A stretch of DNA of 64,000 bases from Streptomyces himalayensis subsp. himalayensis (GCF_013778455.1 NZ_JACEHE010000030.1:22237-86236); one strand, 5' to 3'. Shown: positions 1 to 9,722, counted from the stretch's first letter. Numbers and translations are program-made. The notes: generated by a model not told the origin, from the sequence alone.

Positions 1-486
1 GCCCGCAGCGGCGAGGCGGTCCGGATCGGTACGCCCCTCGAGGGGCAGGTACTCGTCGTCCACCACGTCTTCCGGCCCGACGACACGCTGCAGACCCTGG
101 ACGTCGGCTCGCTGCTCCCGCTGCACGCCTCCGCGCTCGGCAAGGTCCTGCTGGCCTACGGGGCCACGCCCGTGGCCCCGCTCGTGGAAGCGGGCCTGGA
201 GGCGTACAACCGCCACACCCTGGCGACCCCCGAGGATCTCGACCGTGCGCTCACCGAGATCCGGGAGGTCGGGTGGGCCGCCGAGGTCCAGGAAATGATC
301 ATCGGTGAGGCCGGTATCGCCGTGCCGATCCGGGGGCAGGGCGGCCTCGTGGTGGGCGCCATCGGCGTCTCCGGAGCGGTCGAGCGCATCTGCGACACGC
401 GGGGCCGGCCCCATCCCAACCTCGTCGCCCTGGTACGCGACGCCGCCCGCGCGGTCTCGAGGGATCTCGGAGCCGCCCGCTGGTGA
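1..486 (+). CDS. IclR-family transcriptional regulator, C-terminal part (GylR-like)
   Basis: The open frame runs in from the window edge and ends in TGA, so only about 161 C-terminal residues are visible. They match the IclR effector-binding domain: a LHASALGKVLLAY stretch, then IIGEAGIAVPIRG and a final helix of the VALVRDAARAVSRDLG type. The winged-helix DNA-binding part lies outside the window. The next gene, 38 bases downstream on the same strand, is glycerol kinase. In Streptomyces the IclR-type repressor GylR sits directly before the glycerol operon, so a role in glycerol control is likely. That assignment rests on position and family, not on the missing N-terminus. Confidence 0.8.
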   Translation, partial: ARSGEAVRIGTPLEGQVLVVHHVFRPDDTLQTLDVGSLLPLHASALGKVLLAYGATPVAPLVEAGLEAYNRHTLATPEDLDRALTEIREVGWAAEVQEMIIGEAGIAVPIRGQGGLVVGAIGVSGAVERICDTRGRPHPNLVALVRDAARAVSRDLGAARW

Positions 487-524
487 CGTCCATGCCCTCC
501 TCGCCCGCATCGGAAGGCCTGCTG

Positions 525-2039
525 ATGGTTGAACGCTATGTGATGTCCATCGACCAGGGCACCACTTCCACGCGATGCATCCTGTTCGATCACCGTGGGC
601 GCCTGGTGTCGGTTGCCCAGCGGGAGCACCAGCACCACTTCCCACGGCCCGGCTGGGTCGAACACGACGCCGTGGAGATCTGGCGCAACCTCCAGCGCAT
701 CGTGCCGCAGGCGATGGACGGAGCCGAAGCCGACCAGGTGGCCGCCATCGGCATCGCCAACCAGCGCGAGACGACGGTCCTCTGGGACCGGACGACGGGC
801 GCTCCCGTGGGCAAGGCGATCTCCTGGCAGGACACCCGCACCGATTCACTGGTCGAGGACCTGCGGCGCACGACCGGGGACGACTTCTTCCTCGATCGCT
901 GCAGCCTGCCGCTCGCCACCTACTTCTCCGCGCCGCGGATCCGCTGGCTGTTCGACCACGTCGAGGGGCTGCACGAGCGCGCCGAACGGGGCGAGGTGCT
1001 GTTCGGCACGATGGAGACCTGGCTGATCTGGAATCTCACCGGCGGCCCCACCGGGGGACTGCACATCACCGACGTCACCAACGCCAGCCGCACCATGCTC
1101 ATGAACACCCGCACCCTCACCTGGGACGAGGACCTGCTGGCGTACTTCGGTGTGCCCCGATCGATGCTGCCGGAGATACGGTCCTCAGCGGAGTCCTACG
1201 CCGTCGCAGGGTCCCTCCTGCCCGGGGTCCGTATCGGAGCCGCCCTCGGCGACCAGCAGGCGGCACTGTTCGGACAGACGTGCTTCGCACCCGGCGAGGC
1301 GAAATGCACCTACGGGACCGGCAGCTTCCTTCTGATCAACACCGGCACCCAGGTCATCCGGTCACGGCACGGGCTGCTCACCACCGTCGGCTACAAGATC
1401 AAGGACGAACCGGCGGTCTACGCCCTGGAAGGACCCATCGCCGTCACCGGCTCGCTCGTCCAGTGGTTCCGCGACAGTCTCGGACTGATCAGCAGCGCAC
1501 CCGAGATCGAGACCCTCGCACGCACCGTCGACGACAACGGCGGCTGCTACATCGTCCCCGCGTTCTCCGGCCTGTACGCCCCCCACTGGCGCAGCGACGC
1601 GCGCGGCGTCATCGTCGGCCTCACCTCGTACATCACCAAAGGCCACCTCGCCCGCGCCGTACTGGAGGCCACCGGCTGGCAGACCCGGGAGGTCGTCGAC
1701 GCCATGAACGCCGACTCGCCGCACTCCCTCAAGGAGCTCAAGGTCGACGGCGGCATGACGGCGAACAACCTGCTCATGCAGTTCGTGGCCGAGGTACTCG
1801 ACGTCCCCGTCGTACGCCCCATGGTCGCCGAAACGGTTTCCCTCGGCGCCGCGTATGCCGCCGGGCTCGCCGTCGGCTACTGGCCTGACCTGGAAGGACT
1901 CCGCCGCAACTGGCACCGGGCCGCCCAATGGCTGCCGGACATGGACCCCGAGCGGCGGGAGTCGGAATACGACAACTGGCAGCGCGCCGTCGAGCGGGCG
2001 CTCGGGTGGATCAAGCCGGCCAAGCGCTCACTCTCCTGA
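525..2039 (+). CDS. glpK: Glycerol kinase
   Basis: Phosphorylates glycerol with ATP to sn-glycerol 3-phosphate in the cytosol, the entry step of glycerol catabolism. The protein (504 aa, usual family length) opens with the FGGY-kinase phosphate loop MSIDQGTTSTR, has the GDQQAALFGQ region near the middle and the signature KVDGGMTANNLLMQF near residue 410. I chose ATG 525 because GGAAGG lies seven bases upstream; an in-frame GTG at 483 overlapping the regulator stop would add 14 residues unlike the family. The gene follows an IclR regulator, but glpF and glpD are not next to it: the downstream gene is convergent and overlaps the last 12 bases. Confidence 0.96.
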   Translation: MVERYVMSIDQGTTSTRCILFDHRGRLVSVAQREHQHHFPRPGWVEHDAVEIWRNLQRIVPQAMDGAEADQVAAIGIANQRETTVLWDRTTGAPVGKAISWQDTRTDSLVEDLRRTTGDDFFLDRCSLPLATYFSAPRIRWLFDHVEGLHERAERGEVLFGTMETWLIWNLTGGPTGGLHITDVTNASRTMLMNTRTLTWDEDLLAYFGVPRSMLPEIRSSAESYAVAGSLLPGVRIGAALGDQQAALFGQTCFAPGEAKCTYGTGSFLLINTGTQVIRSRHGLLTTVGYKIKDEPAVYALEGPIAVTGSLVQWFRDSLGLISSAPEIETLARTVDDNGGCYIVPAFSGLYAPHWRSDARGVIVGLTSYITKGHLARAVLEATGWQTREVVDAMNADSPHSLKELKVDGGMTANNLLMQFVAEVLDVPVVRPMVAETVSLGAAYAAGLAVGYWPDLEGLRRNWHRAAQWLPDMDPERRESEYDNWQRAVERALGWIKPAKRSLS

Positions 2040-4130
2040 CGACGGGGCGCCCGGAGGCTTCCATCGCCGCGCGCGGGCGATGAGCAGAGCGACGTCGTCG
2101 TGGTTGTCGGGGTGGCGCAGCGCCCGCAGCAGATGGTCGCAGGTGTCGTCCAGTGAGCGGCCGGGCTCGTCGAGGAGCCACAGAAGCGTGGTCAGACGTT
2201 CGTCGAGCGAGTGCTGACGGGTTTCGACGAGGCCGTCGGTGTACAGCACGAGCTGGTCACCGGGGCGGAAGTCGACGGTGGTCGTGGAGAAGGGGACGCC
2301 GCCCACGCCCAGCGGTACGCCGGTGGGCAGCTCGAGCAGCTCAGGGCGGTGGCCGGGGCGCAACAGAACGGGCGGCAGATGTCCGGCTCTGGCGATCTCG
2401 CATTGCTGGCGATGGGGGTCGTAGACGGCGTAGACGCAGGTGGCGATGTAGTGGTCCAGGCCCTCGGTGATCTTGTCGAGGTGTTCGAGCAGCGTGGCGG
2501 GGGCGAGGTTGAGGGAGGCAAGGGTGCTGGTCGCGGTGCGCAGCCGGCCCATGGTGGCGGCTGCGTCGATGCCGCTGCCCATCACGTCGCCGACGACCAG
2601 CGCGGACTTGTCGGCTTCCAGGGGGATGACGTCGAACCAGTCGCCGCCGACCTCGCTGGCGGCGCCGGCCGGCTGGTAGCGGGACGCGACGTCGAGACCC
2701 GTGGCGGCGGGCGCGCGCTCGGGCAGGAGGCTGCGCTGGAGGGTGACCGCGGTGTTGCGCGCGTTCTGGTACCAGCGGGCGTTGTCGATCGCCACGGACG
2801 CCCGGGCGGCGAGTTCGCGGGCCAGGACGAGGTCGTCCTCGCTGAAGGGCCGCGGATTGCCGCTGCGCTTGAGGTCCAGGGCGCCGAGCACCTCGCCACG
2901 GGCGATGAGCGGCACCGCCAGATACGAATGCACGCCGGCCCGGGCCAGATGCGTCGCCGCCTCCTCGTCGCGTGCGATCCGCCGCAGATCCTGGTCGGTC
3001 ACCTGCCGCACCAGGACGGGGCGGCCGGTGCGCACGCACTCGGTGACGAGGCGATCAGCGGCGTACCAGGCGAGTTGCCCCTCCGGGTCGGCCGCGTTGA
3101 GAGCCTCCGTGGGATGGCCGGCCTTCACCGCCACGGCGCGGATCACCGCCGCCTCACCGCTGGAGAGGCCGCTGCGGTGGCCTTCCAACACCGTGTCCAG
3201 CAGGTCCACGGCCGCGATGTCGGCGAGCTCGGGTACGGCGATGTCGGCCAGCTCGTGGGCGGTGCGGTCCAGGTCGAGCGTGGTGCTCATGCGTGCTGAT
3301 GCGTCGGCGATGAGGGCCAGGCGCCGCCGGGCGGTCTCGATTTCGACGGCTGACCGGTGCCGCTCGGTGACATCCAAGACCGAGATGGCCACGCCCAGGG
3401 CGGCTCCGGTGGCGTCGTCCAGTCGGTAGAACGACACCGACCAGGCGTGTTCCTCACCCGGATCCGCCGGTGTGCGCCCGACGGCGGACAGTTCGATCAG
3501 CGGACGGCCGGTCCGCAGCACCCGCCGTATGGCGGACTCGACGGCGTCGACGTCCACGAACGGCAGGACCTCGCGGAACGTACGGCCTATGTGGTCTTCG
3601 GCGGGCACGCCGTTGATCTGCGCCAACGCCGGGTTGACCGATACGAACCGCAGATCTGTGTCCAGTACCGCCAGCCCGATGGGCGACTGAGTCACCATCT
3701 GCATGGACAGCGCGACATCCCGCTCCACCTGGCGCACGGCCGCCCGGTCGGCCGCCAGCCCCAAGGCGTAGAAGTCCCCGCGATCGTTCAGTAGCCGCAT
3801 GTTGCGGAACTCCACCACCCGTAGGCTGCCGTCCTTGAGCCGCACGGGGAAGGCCCCGGCCCAGCCGCTGCCGGTCGCCATCACATCGGCGAACAGCTGG
3901 GTCACCACATCGAGGTGCTCCTCGTGGACCAGGACCCGTGCCGCGTACTGGCCCAGCGCCTCCTCGGCGGTGTAGCCGAACAGCTCCTCCGCCTGCGGGC
4001 TCCACAGGACGATGCGTCCCCGCGCATCCAGCAGCACGGCCGCCACGCCCAGCATGTCCAGCAGCCCGCTCGGCTGCGAGGACTCGCGCACCGGCTCGTC
4101 GCCACCCGCCACGAAGGATCCCGAAGTCAT
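2028..4130 (-). CDS. PAS-PAS-GAF-PP2C (SpoIIE/RsbU-type) serine phosphatase
   Basis: A 700-residue cytosolic signalling phosphatase. Two PAS domains come first (about residues 25-140 and 155-275, with the typical LFGYTAEEALG and INGVPAEDHIGRTF loops), then a GAF domain (about 300-460, YLAVPLIARGEVLGALDLKR), then a SpoIIE-type PP2C domain (about 475-690) with metal-site motifs VGGDWFDVIPL, VVGDVMGSG and YTDGLVETR. Such proteins dephosphorylate anti-anti-sigma factors in partner-switching circuits. No membrane segment is seen. ATG 4130 has GGAGG eleven bases upstream; a longer in-frame upstream extension is low-complexity and was rejected. The 3' end overlaps convergent glpK. The partner and the ligand sensed are unknown. 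Confidence 0.9.
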   Translation of the reverse strand: MTSGSFVAGGDEPVRESSQPSGLLDMLGVAAVLLDARGRIVLWSPQAEELFGYTAEEALGQYAARVLVHEEHLDVVTQLFADVMATGSGWAGAFPVRLKDGSLRVVEFRNMRLLNDRGDFYALGLAADRAAVRQVERDVALSMQMVTQSPIGLAVLDTDLRFVSVNPALAQINGVPAEDHIGRTFREVLPFVDVDAVESAIRRVLRTGRPLIELSAVGRTPADPGEEHAWSVSFYRLDDATGAALGVAISVLDVTERHRSAVEIETARRRLALIADASARMSTTLDLDRTAHELADIAVPELADIAAVDLLDTVLEGHRSGLSSGEAAVIRAVAVKAGHPTEALNAADPEGQLAWYAADRLVTECVRTGRPVLVRQVTDQDLRRIARDEEAATHLARAGVHSYLAVPLIARGEVLGALDLKRSGNPRPFSEDDLVLARELAARASVAIDNARWYQNARNTAVTLQRSLLPERAPAATGLDVASRYQPAGAASEVGGDWFDVIPLEADKSALVVGDVMGSGIDAAATMGRLRTATSTLASLNLAPATLLEHLDKITEGLDHYIATCVYAVYDPHRQQCEIARAGHLPPVLLRPGHRPELLELPTGVPLGVGGVPFSTTTVDFRPGDQLVLYTDGLVETRQHSLDERLTTLLWLLDEPGRSLDDTCDHLLRALRHPDNHDDVALLIARARRWKPPGAPSSGE

Positions 4131-4343
4131 TCCAGGCACCGCCTCCACCGTCCGCAACGGCACGCCGTCCCGTACCGGCTCCCCGGCCCGGCCCGCCCCA
4201 GGTTCACCGCATTCCGTCCCGCTCCACCATGGTCCCCCCGAACCGGCCGACACCACAGGCCGACCGCCATCCGGCCGCCCACCCACCCCTTCTGCCGGGA
4301 GCCGGACCTGTGCAGTCGTCCGGGACGTACGGTGCGTGTTCGG

Positions 4344-4801
4344 ATGCTGTACGCGAACACGCACGTGACAGGCCGACGCCTGGCCGCCTGCCGCGCGGAT
4401 GCCGCCGCCGAACTGCTGGCCGATCCGGCGGTCATCAAAATCTGCGAGTGCGAGGCTGACGACTGAGTGATGCTCTTCCTGGCCGCCCATCCGCGCCGCC
4501 GCCGGTGCTCGGCCTCCCGCTGCGGCAACCGGATGCGCGTCTCCCGCCACTATCAGCGCCAGGTCGGCTACCGGATCGGAGAGCGCGCCGCAGGCCGGGG
4601 CATCGCGACGGCTGCGGTGGGGGAGGCGTGGCGCCTGGCTGTCGCGGCGTACCGGCTCTCCGCGCTCAGGGCAGTCACCATCCTCGACAATCCGGCGTCC
4701 ATGACAGTGCTCGAACGCAACGGGTTCACCGCTTGGAGGACATCAGCATCGACGGGCGACCCGGTATGGCCTACCGGCGCCAACTGGCTGCCACTCGCTG
4801 A
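4344..4801 (+). pseudogene. Decayed GNAT acetyltransferase (RimJ-like)
   Basis: Pieces of one GNAT acetyltransferase lie in different frames. The acetyl-CoA-binding core is clear in frame 3 (GYRIGERAAGRGIATAAVGE and LDNPASMTVLERNGF). The expected C-terminus (ISIDGRPGMAYRRQLAATR, then TGA at 4799-4801) continues in frame 2, so a one-base indel near 4733 breaks the gene. An in-frame stop at 4464-4466 also separates the N-terminal piece starting at 4344. Three of the usual four structural segments can be traced. I regard it as a recent pseudogene unless the indel is a sequencing error. Confidence 0.7.
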
Positions 4802-5074
4802 GCAGTCGTAGCTGCAGCAGATCCGGCGGGTGCCTGACGGACCGTCGCCGTGGCCGCGGCGGCTGCCGACCGTATCCGCGAGTCTGTCGGCCGCTTTCGC
4901 GGGACTGCCGAAGGCAGACGGAATTCTTAGCGGGACGTTAGATCTCGGTGGCGGACCTTGTACGGGCACGGCGGCCGCCCGCATGCTCATCCCGCACTTC
5001 CCGCCAGTGCAGGGCCCTTCCCCACTCCGGGCCCTTCCCCGCCCCCCACCAGGGAACTTTCGACTGGAGCCGCC

Positions 5075-6478
5075 ATGTCCTCTGCTGCCGCCATGCCCGG
5101 AACACCGCCCGGGAACCTGCACAGCAAACGCCGCCTCGCCCTCGTCGGAGGGTCGCTCGGCAACCTCGTCGAGTGGTACGACTGGTTCGTCTACGCCAGC
5201 TTCGCGATCTACTTCGCCGACTCCTTCTTCCCCGGCGACAACCCGACCACGCAGCTGATGAACACCGCCGGAATCTTCGCGGTCGGCTTTGTGATGCGGC
5301 CGGTCGGCGGCTGGGTGCTCGGCCGGGCCGCGGACCGGCACGGACGCAAAAGCGCGCTCACCCTGACCGTCACCATGATGTCGGTGGCCGCCCTGCTGAT
5401 CGCCGTCGCCCCCACCTACGGCCAGGCCGGCTACTTCGGCGCCTTGGTGCTGCTGCTGGCGCGGCTGCTGCAGGGCATGAGCATCGGCGGCGAGTATGCG
5501 GCCAGCGCCACCTACCTGACCGAGGCCTCGGCCCGCAACCGGCGCGGCCTCGGCTCGTCCTTCCAGTACGTGTCCATGACCTGCGGTCAGCTCCTCGGCC
5601 TGGGCATCCTGATCACGATGCAGCACACCCTGACCACCGCCCAGCTGGAGAGCTGGGGCTGGCGGATCCCGTTCGTGCTCGGGGCACTCTTCGCCGTGGT
5701 GGTGTTCTGGATTCGGCGCCGGCTGACGGAGACCGACGCGTTCACCGAGGAGACGTCCGGTGAGGGCGGCCACGACAACACGCGCGGCACCCTGAAGGCG
5801 CTGTGGCAGCACCGGCGCCAGGCGGGCCTGGTCATGGCGCTCACCCTCGGCGGCACGGTGGCCTACTACACGTACACCACCTATCTCACCAAGTACCTGA
5901 TCGGCAGCGCGGGCATGGCCAAGAACACCGCCACGCTCGTGAGCTTCACCGCGCTCACCGTCTTTGCCGTGCTGCAGCCGTTCGCCGGCATGCTGTCGGA
6001 CCGGATCGGCCGCCGCCCGCTGCTGATCACCTTCGCCGTCGGCTGCACCCTCGGCACCTATCCGATCATGACCGCCCTCGGGTCGGCCTCCTCCTACTGG
6101 TCGGCGCTGGGCCTGTCGCTGCTGGCCCTGGTGATCGTCACCGGATACACCTCCATCAACGCCGCAGTGAAGGCGGAACTCTTCCCGACCCGCGTGCGCG
6201 CCCTCGGTGTGGCCCTGCCGTACGCGATCGCCAACGCCCTGTTCGGCGGCACGGCCGAGTACGTGGCGCTGTGGTTCAAGAACAGCGGTCACGAGACGAT
6301 GTTCTTCTGGTACGTGTCCGGGTGCGCGCTCGTCTCTCTGGTGACGTACGTCCTGATGCCGGACACGCGTAACGCCGCGCTCAGCCGCGCCGAATCCGAG
6401 GCCGACTCCGCCGAATCAGAGGGCGACCCTGCCGAAGCCCGCGTGCGGGCAGCCGCCCCAGCCGAAGCCGGGCGCTGA
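5075..6478 (+). CDS. MHS-family (metabolite:H+ symporter) MFS transporter
   Basis: A 467-residue, 12-segment MFS permease of the metabolite:H+ symporter group that includes the alpha-ketoglutarate, citrate/proline and shikimate carriers. The hallmark N-terminus GNLVEWYDWFVYASFAIYFA and loop GRAADRHGRKSAL are present, followed by RLLQGMSIGGEYAAS near segment 4 and LSDRIGRRP after segment 8. ATG 5075 follows GGAG by five bases. It is followed on the same strand, about 100 bases later, by a two-component system and a TAXI binding protein, which suggests uptake of a small carboxylate under control of that system. The substrate cannot be read from the sequence. Confidence 0.9.
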   Translation: MSSAAAMPGTPPGNLHSKRRLALVGGSLGNLVEWYDWFVYASFAIYFADSFFPGDNPTTQLMNTAGIFAVGFVMRPVGGWVLGRAADRHGRKSALTLTVTMMSVAALLIAVAPTYGQAGYFGALVLLLARLLQGMSIGGEYAASATYLTEASARNRRGLGSSFQYVSMTCGQLLGLGILITMQHTLTTAQLESWGWRIPFVLGALFAVVVFWIRRRLTETDAFTEETSGEGGHDNTRGTLKALWQHRRQAGLVMALTLGGTVAYYTYTTYLTKYLIGSAGMAKNTATLVSFTALTVFAVLQPFAGMLSDRIGRRPLLITFAVGCTLGTYPIMTALGSASSYWSALGLSLLALVIVTGYTSINAAVKAELFPTRVRALGVALPYAIANALFGGTAEYVALWFKNSGHETMFFWYVSGCALVSLVTYVLMPDTRNAALSRAESEADSAESEGDPAEARVRAAAPAEAGR

Positions 6479-6578
6479 CCCCGACGGTGACCTGGGCTGG
6501 GCGCTTTCCGTAAGCTGTGGGCGGCCCGGCCCAGGTCACCAGGCCCGCGAGGGTCACAAGCGCTACGAGGAAGCCCTT

Positions 6579-7331
6579 ATGCACGCCCTGCTCGTCGAGG
6601 ACGACGACCGCATGGCCCATGCCCTGGGCACCGCCCTTGCCCAGCGCGGGCACACCGTCCGCAGGGTCGGCCGAGCCCTGGACGCCCTGCGGCACGTACG
6701 CGAGGCCGAGTTCGTCCTCCTCGACCTCGGCCTGCCGGACCTGGACGGCCTCGAGCTTCTGCGGCGGCTGCGCACCGTCTGTGACGCGCCGCTCATCGTG
6801 GTCACGGCACGCTGCGAGGAGCGCGACATCGTGCAGGGCCTGCGCGCGGGCGCCGATGACTACGTGGTCAAGCCGTTCCGGATGGCCGAGCTGATCGCCC
6901 GTATCGACACCGTGCGCCGCCGGACGGGAAGGCCCCATGGCCGCCCGGACACCGGCAGTTCGGCCGGCACCGCGTCATCGGTTCGCGCCGGTGACGTCGA
7001 GATCGACCTGGCGGGCCGCGCCGTGGCGGTGGCGGGCGAGGAGATACGGCTCACCCGCCGCGAGTTCGACGTACTCGCCTTCCTCGCCTCGCGCCCCGAC
7101 CAGGTGCACTCCCGCGAGGAGATCCTGGACCGCATCTGGGGCGATGCCTTCCTCGCCGCATCCCGCTCCCTGGACGTGCACGTGGCGGGCATCCGCGCCA
7201 AGACGGGCCGATCCGGCCTGGTCCGCACCGTCCGCGGGTTCGGTTACCAGCTCGGCTCCCCGCCGGCCCGCGAGGCACCGGACGGCGAGCAGGACGGCGA
7301 GCAGGACATCTCGCGGGGCCGCGGGCGATGA
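6579..7331 (+). CDS. OmpR-family response regulator
   Basis: A 250-residue DNA-binding response regulator. The receiver domain (1-115) has the acidic pocket EDDD at 7-10, the phosphoacceptor Asp49 in LLDLGLPDLDG, Thr76 and Lys98 in VVKPF. A winged-helix output domain follows (about 135-230), with RREFDVLAFLASRPDQVHSREEIL and the recognition-helix region SRSLDVHVAGIRAK. Its stop overlaps the start of the histidine kinase by four bases (ATGA), so the two are translationally coupled partners. The flanking MHS permease and TAXI binding protein are the likely targets or co-sensors; this resembles TctD-type carboxylate-sensing systems. Confidence 0.94.
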   Translation: MHALLVEDDDRMAHALGTALAQRGHTVRRVGRALDALRHVREAEFVLLDLGLPDLDGLELLRRLRTVCDAPLIVVTARCEERDIVQGLRAGADDYVVKPFRMAELIARIDTVRRRTGRPHGRPDTGSSAGTASSVRAGDVEIDLAGRAVAVAGEEIRLTRREFDVLAFLASRPDQVHSREEILDRIWGDAFLAASRSLDVHVAGIRAKTGRSGLVRTVRGFGYQLGSPPAREAPDGEQDGEQDISRGRGR

Positions 7332-8701
7332 GACGCCGACTTCTCGCCGTCCTGATGGTGCTCATGGGAGCCGCGACGCTCCTGCTCTCCCTGCCCCTCG
7401 CCGACGCGTACGCCCGCGGACGGACCGAGCACCTCCTGCTCCAGCGGCGCTCGGACGCCGTGCGGTTCGCCGATCTCGCCGACCGGATACGCACCGGCCC
7501 GGACCGGGCTGAACTGACCGCCGAGATCCGCCGCTACGCCGAGCTGTACGGAGCCGGCGTGGCCGTTGTCGACACGGCGGGCCGGACCGTCGACCGAGCC
7601 GGTTCCGACACCGGTGTTACGGGCTCTGCGGCGGACGACGCCCGACAGCGGGCCCTCACCGGCCGCTCCACCGAGCAACTGCCGACCGTACGCCCCTGGG
7701 GCCCGGACACCGTCGTGCTCGCCGAACCCGTGGGGCGGGACGAGCGGGTCAGCGGGGCCGTCCTGCTGTCCGTACCCACCGACGCCGCCCGCCGTGACGT
7801 CACCATCCGCTGGTCGCTCATCGCTGCCGGGGCGGTCGCCGCCTTCGCGGCCGCGGCCCTGGTCGCCGTGGGCATCACGCGGTGGCTGATGCGCCCGGTC
7901 CGCGATCTCGACCAGGCCGTGGAGAACCTGGCCGCCGGCAGCCTGCACGCGCGCGCCGTCTCCGACACCGGACCGCCCGAACTCCGCCGGCTGCGGCGCC
8001 ACTTCAACACGATGGCAGAGGCCGTCGCCGACTCCATCGCCCGCCAGCGCGACTTCGTCGCCGACGCCTCCCACCAGCTGCGCAACCCGCTCGCCACCCT
8101 GGTGCTGCAACTCGAGAACGTGGAGCCGCACATCGCCCCGGGACCCGGCAGGGCCGAGCACAGCCGCGCCCTCGACGAGGCGGAGCGGCTGGAGGAGCTG
8201 CTCGACGGTCTGCTCGCCCTGGCACGCGTGGAGTCCGCCACGGCGGAGCTCACGGACCAGGACGTGTCACGGGCGGTACGGGAACGGGTCGCGGCCTGGA
8301 CACCGGTCCTGGACAACGCCGGGACCGCACTCGTCCCCGAGGTCGTCGACGGGCTTCGGGCACGGGCACTGCCTGACGCGGTGGGCCGGATCCTGGACGC
8401 GCTCCTCGACAACGCCGTCAAGTTCGTACCTCCCGGCGGCCGGGTCGAGGTGCGAGCCGCGGCCGCCGGGGACGGGCAGGTCGTCGTCTCGGTCACGGAC
8501 GACGGCCCCGGAGTCCCCGAGGACCAGCTGCCACTGCTGTTCCGGCGGTTCGCCCGGGCCCCTGAGCACCAGAACGTCACCGGCAGCGGACTGGGGCTTG
8601 CCATCGCCCACGAGATCGCCAGGATCAGCGGCGGTCAACTCAGCGCACGCAGCAGCAGCCCGCACGGCCTGGCCGTGGAACTCCGGCTGCCCTTTACGTG
8701 A
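7328..8701 (+). CDS. Membrane sensor histidine kinase
   Basis: A 457-residue membrane kinase. A first membrane segment (about 5-22) and a second (about 160-182) bracket an extracytoplasmic domain of roughly 135 residues. A HAMP-like linker then precedes the dimerisation helix with the phosphoacceptor His249 in DASHQLRNPLATL. The ATPase part carries the N box (LLDNAVKFVPPGG), G1 (VTDDGPGVPE) and G2 (GSGLGLAIAHEIA). It overlaps the response regulator by ATGA. The next gene, convergent, encodes a TAXI solute-binding lipoprotein, which may present the ligand to the sensor domain. Confidence 0.93.
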   Translation: MRRRLLAVLMVLMGAATLLLSLPLADAYARGRTEHLLLQRRSDAVRFADLADRIRTGPDRAELTAEIRRYAELYGAGVAVVDTAGRTVDRAGSDTGVTGSAADDARQRALTGRSTEQLPTVRPWGPDTVVLAEPVGRDERVSGAVLLSVPTDAARRDVTIRWSLIAAGAVAAFAAAALVAVGITRWLMRPVRDLDQAVENLAAGSLHARAVSDTGPPELRRLRRHFNTMAEAVADSIARQRDFVADASHQLRNPLATLVLQLENVEPHIAPGPGRAEHSRALDEAERLEELLDGLLALARVESATAELTDQDVSRAVRERVAAWTPVLDNAGTALVPEVVDGLRARALPDAVGRILDALLDNAVKFVPPGGRVEVRAAAAGDGQVVVSVTDDGPGVPEDQLPLLFRRFARAPEHQNVTGSGLGLAIAHEIARISGGQLSARSSSPHGLAVELRLPFT

Positions 8702-8747
8702 CGCTCACTCCCGCGTGACGGCTCAGCCGTATACCGACCGCGTGCGC

Positions 8748-9722
8748 TCAGCCGTACACCGACCGGTAGTAAGCCTTCGCGCCCGGATGGAGCGGCACCG
8801 CACCGGTGGATATCGCGAACCGCGGCTCCAACCGCGCGCCGGCCGTCACATCCCGCAGGAGCGATTGCCACTGGTCGAACACGACTTGGAGCAGCTCTCC
8901 CACCAGGGGCCCGGGCACGTCGGCGCGCGCCATCAGATAGTTGCCCACGCCGATGGTGGCGACGGGCTCGTTCAGCCCGTACACCCCGGACGGCAGCGTG
9001 ACCGCCGTATAGACCGGGCCGTAGCGCTCGCGGAGCGCGCTCACGAACCGGTCGAGCGGCAGGAACCGCAGCGGCACTTCGCGCGCCAGGGCGGACAGCG
9101 CGGGCGTCGGCACGCCGCCGGACCACATCAGCGCGTCGACCCGGCCCTCGCGCAGCGCGTCGACCGAATCGGCCAGGCTGAGCCGGCGCTCCTGTACCGG
9201 TGAGCGGCCGTCGGTCAGCCCGGCCGCCCGCAGCAACCGGCCGGCCAACACCTGCACCCCGGATCCGGCCTCGCCTGCCGCGAGCCGACGACCCGCCAGC
9301 TCCTGCACCGACCGCACCGGGCCGTCCGCAGGGACGACGAGATGCGTGTAGTTCACATAGACACGGGCCAGCGCGGTGACCTCGGCCGCCGGTCGGGAGA
9401 ACGGCGCGCGGCCCAGCACGGCGTCCTCCGCAGCGTCCGCCATGGCCAGCGCCAGCTCCGCAGAACCGTCGTCCAGCCTGCGGAGATTGTCCACGCTCGC
9501 CGCAGTGCCCACCGGAACGATCTCCAGCCGCTGCCCGCCCGCGGTGACCGCACCGGCGAGCGCCCTGCCGAAGGCGTTGTAGGGCCCACCCCGCGGCCCG
9601 GTCGCGCACCGCAGCCGCCGCACCGGCACGGAGTCCTCGGCGCACCCGGACAGCAGGGCCGCCGCGACACCGCCGAGCCCGGCCCTGAGTGCCCGTCGGC
9701 GGCTCACCTCTGCGCTGGTCAT
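8748..9722 (-). CDS. TAXI-family solute-binding lipoprotein
   Basis: A secreted, membrane-anchored ligand-binding protein of 324 residues. The N-terminus SRRRALRAGLGGVAAALLSGCAED combines an arginine-rich Tat-like signal with the lipobox LLSGC (mature Cys27). The mature part follows the TAXI pattern (TRAP-associated extracytoplasmic protein): GGPYNAFGRALAGAV, then DGSAELALAMADAAEDAV. No TRAP membrane genes are nearby, so it may be a sensory subunit for the adjacent two-component system or may serve a distant TRAP permease. It is convergent with the kinase and ends 47 bases from it. An upstream in-frame start at 9836 would place 38 unlikely residues before the signal, so ATG 9722 was chosen. 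Confidence 0.85.
   Translation of the reverse strand: MTSAEVSRRRALRAGLGGVAAALLSGCAEDSVPVRRLRCATGPRGGPYNAFGRALAGAVTAGGQRLEIVPVGTAASVDNLRRLDDGSAELALAMADAAEDAVLGRAPFSRPAAEVTALARVYVNYTHLVVPADGPVRSVQELAGRRLAAGEAGSGVQVLAGRLLRAAGLTDGRSPVQERRLSLADSVDALREGRVDALMWSGGVPTPALSALAREVPLRFLPLDRFVSALRERYGPVYTAVTLPSGVYGLNEPVATIGVGNYLMARADVPGPLVGELLQVVFDQWQSLLRDVTAGARLEPRFAISTGAVPLHPGAKAYYRSVYG

Noticed and set aside
2211..3299. Long open frame on the plus strand opposite the PP2C phosphatase
   Set aside because: It is antisense to a gene with clear PAS, GAF and PP2C motifs, lacks any family feature, and its openness is explained by G+C-biased codon use on the other strand.
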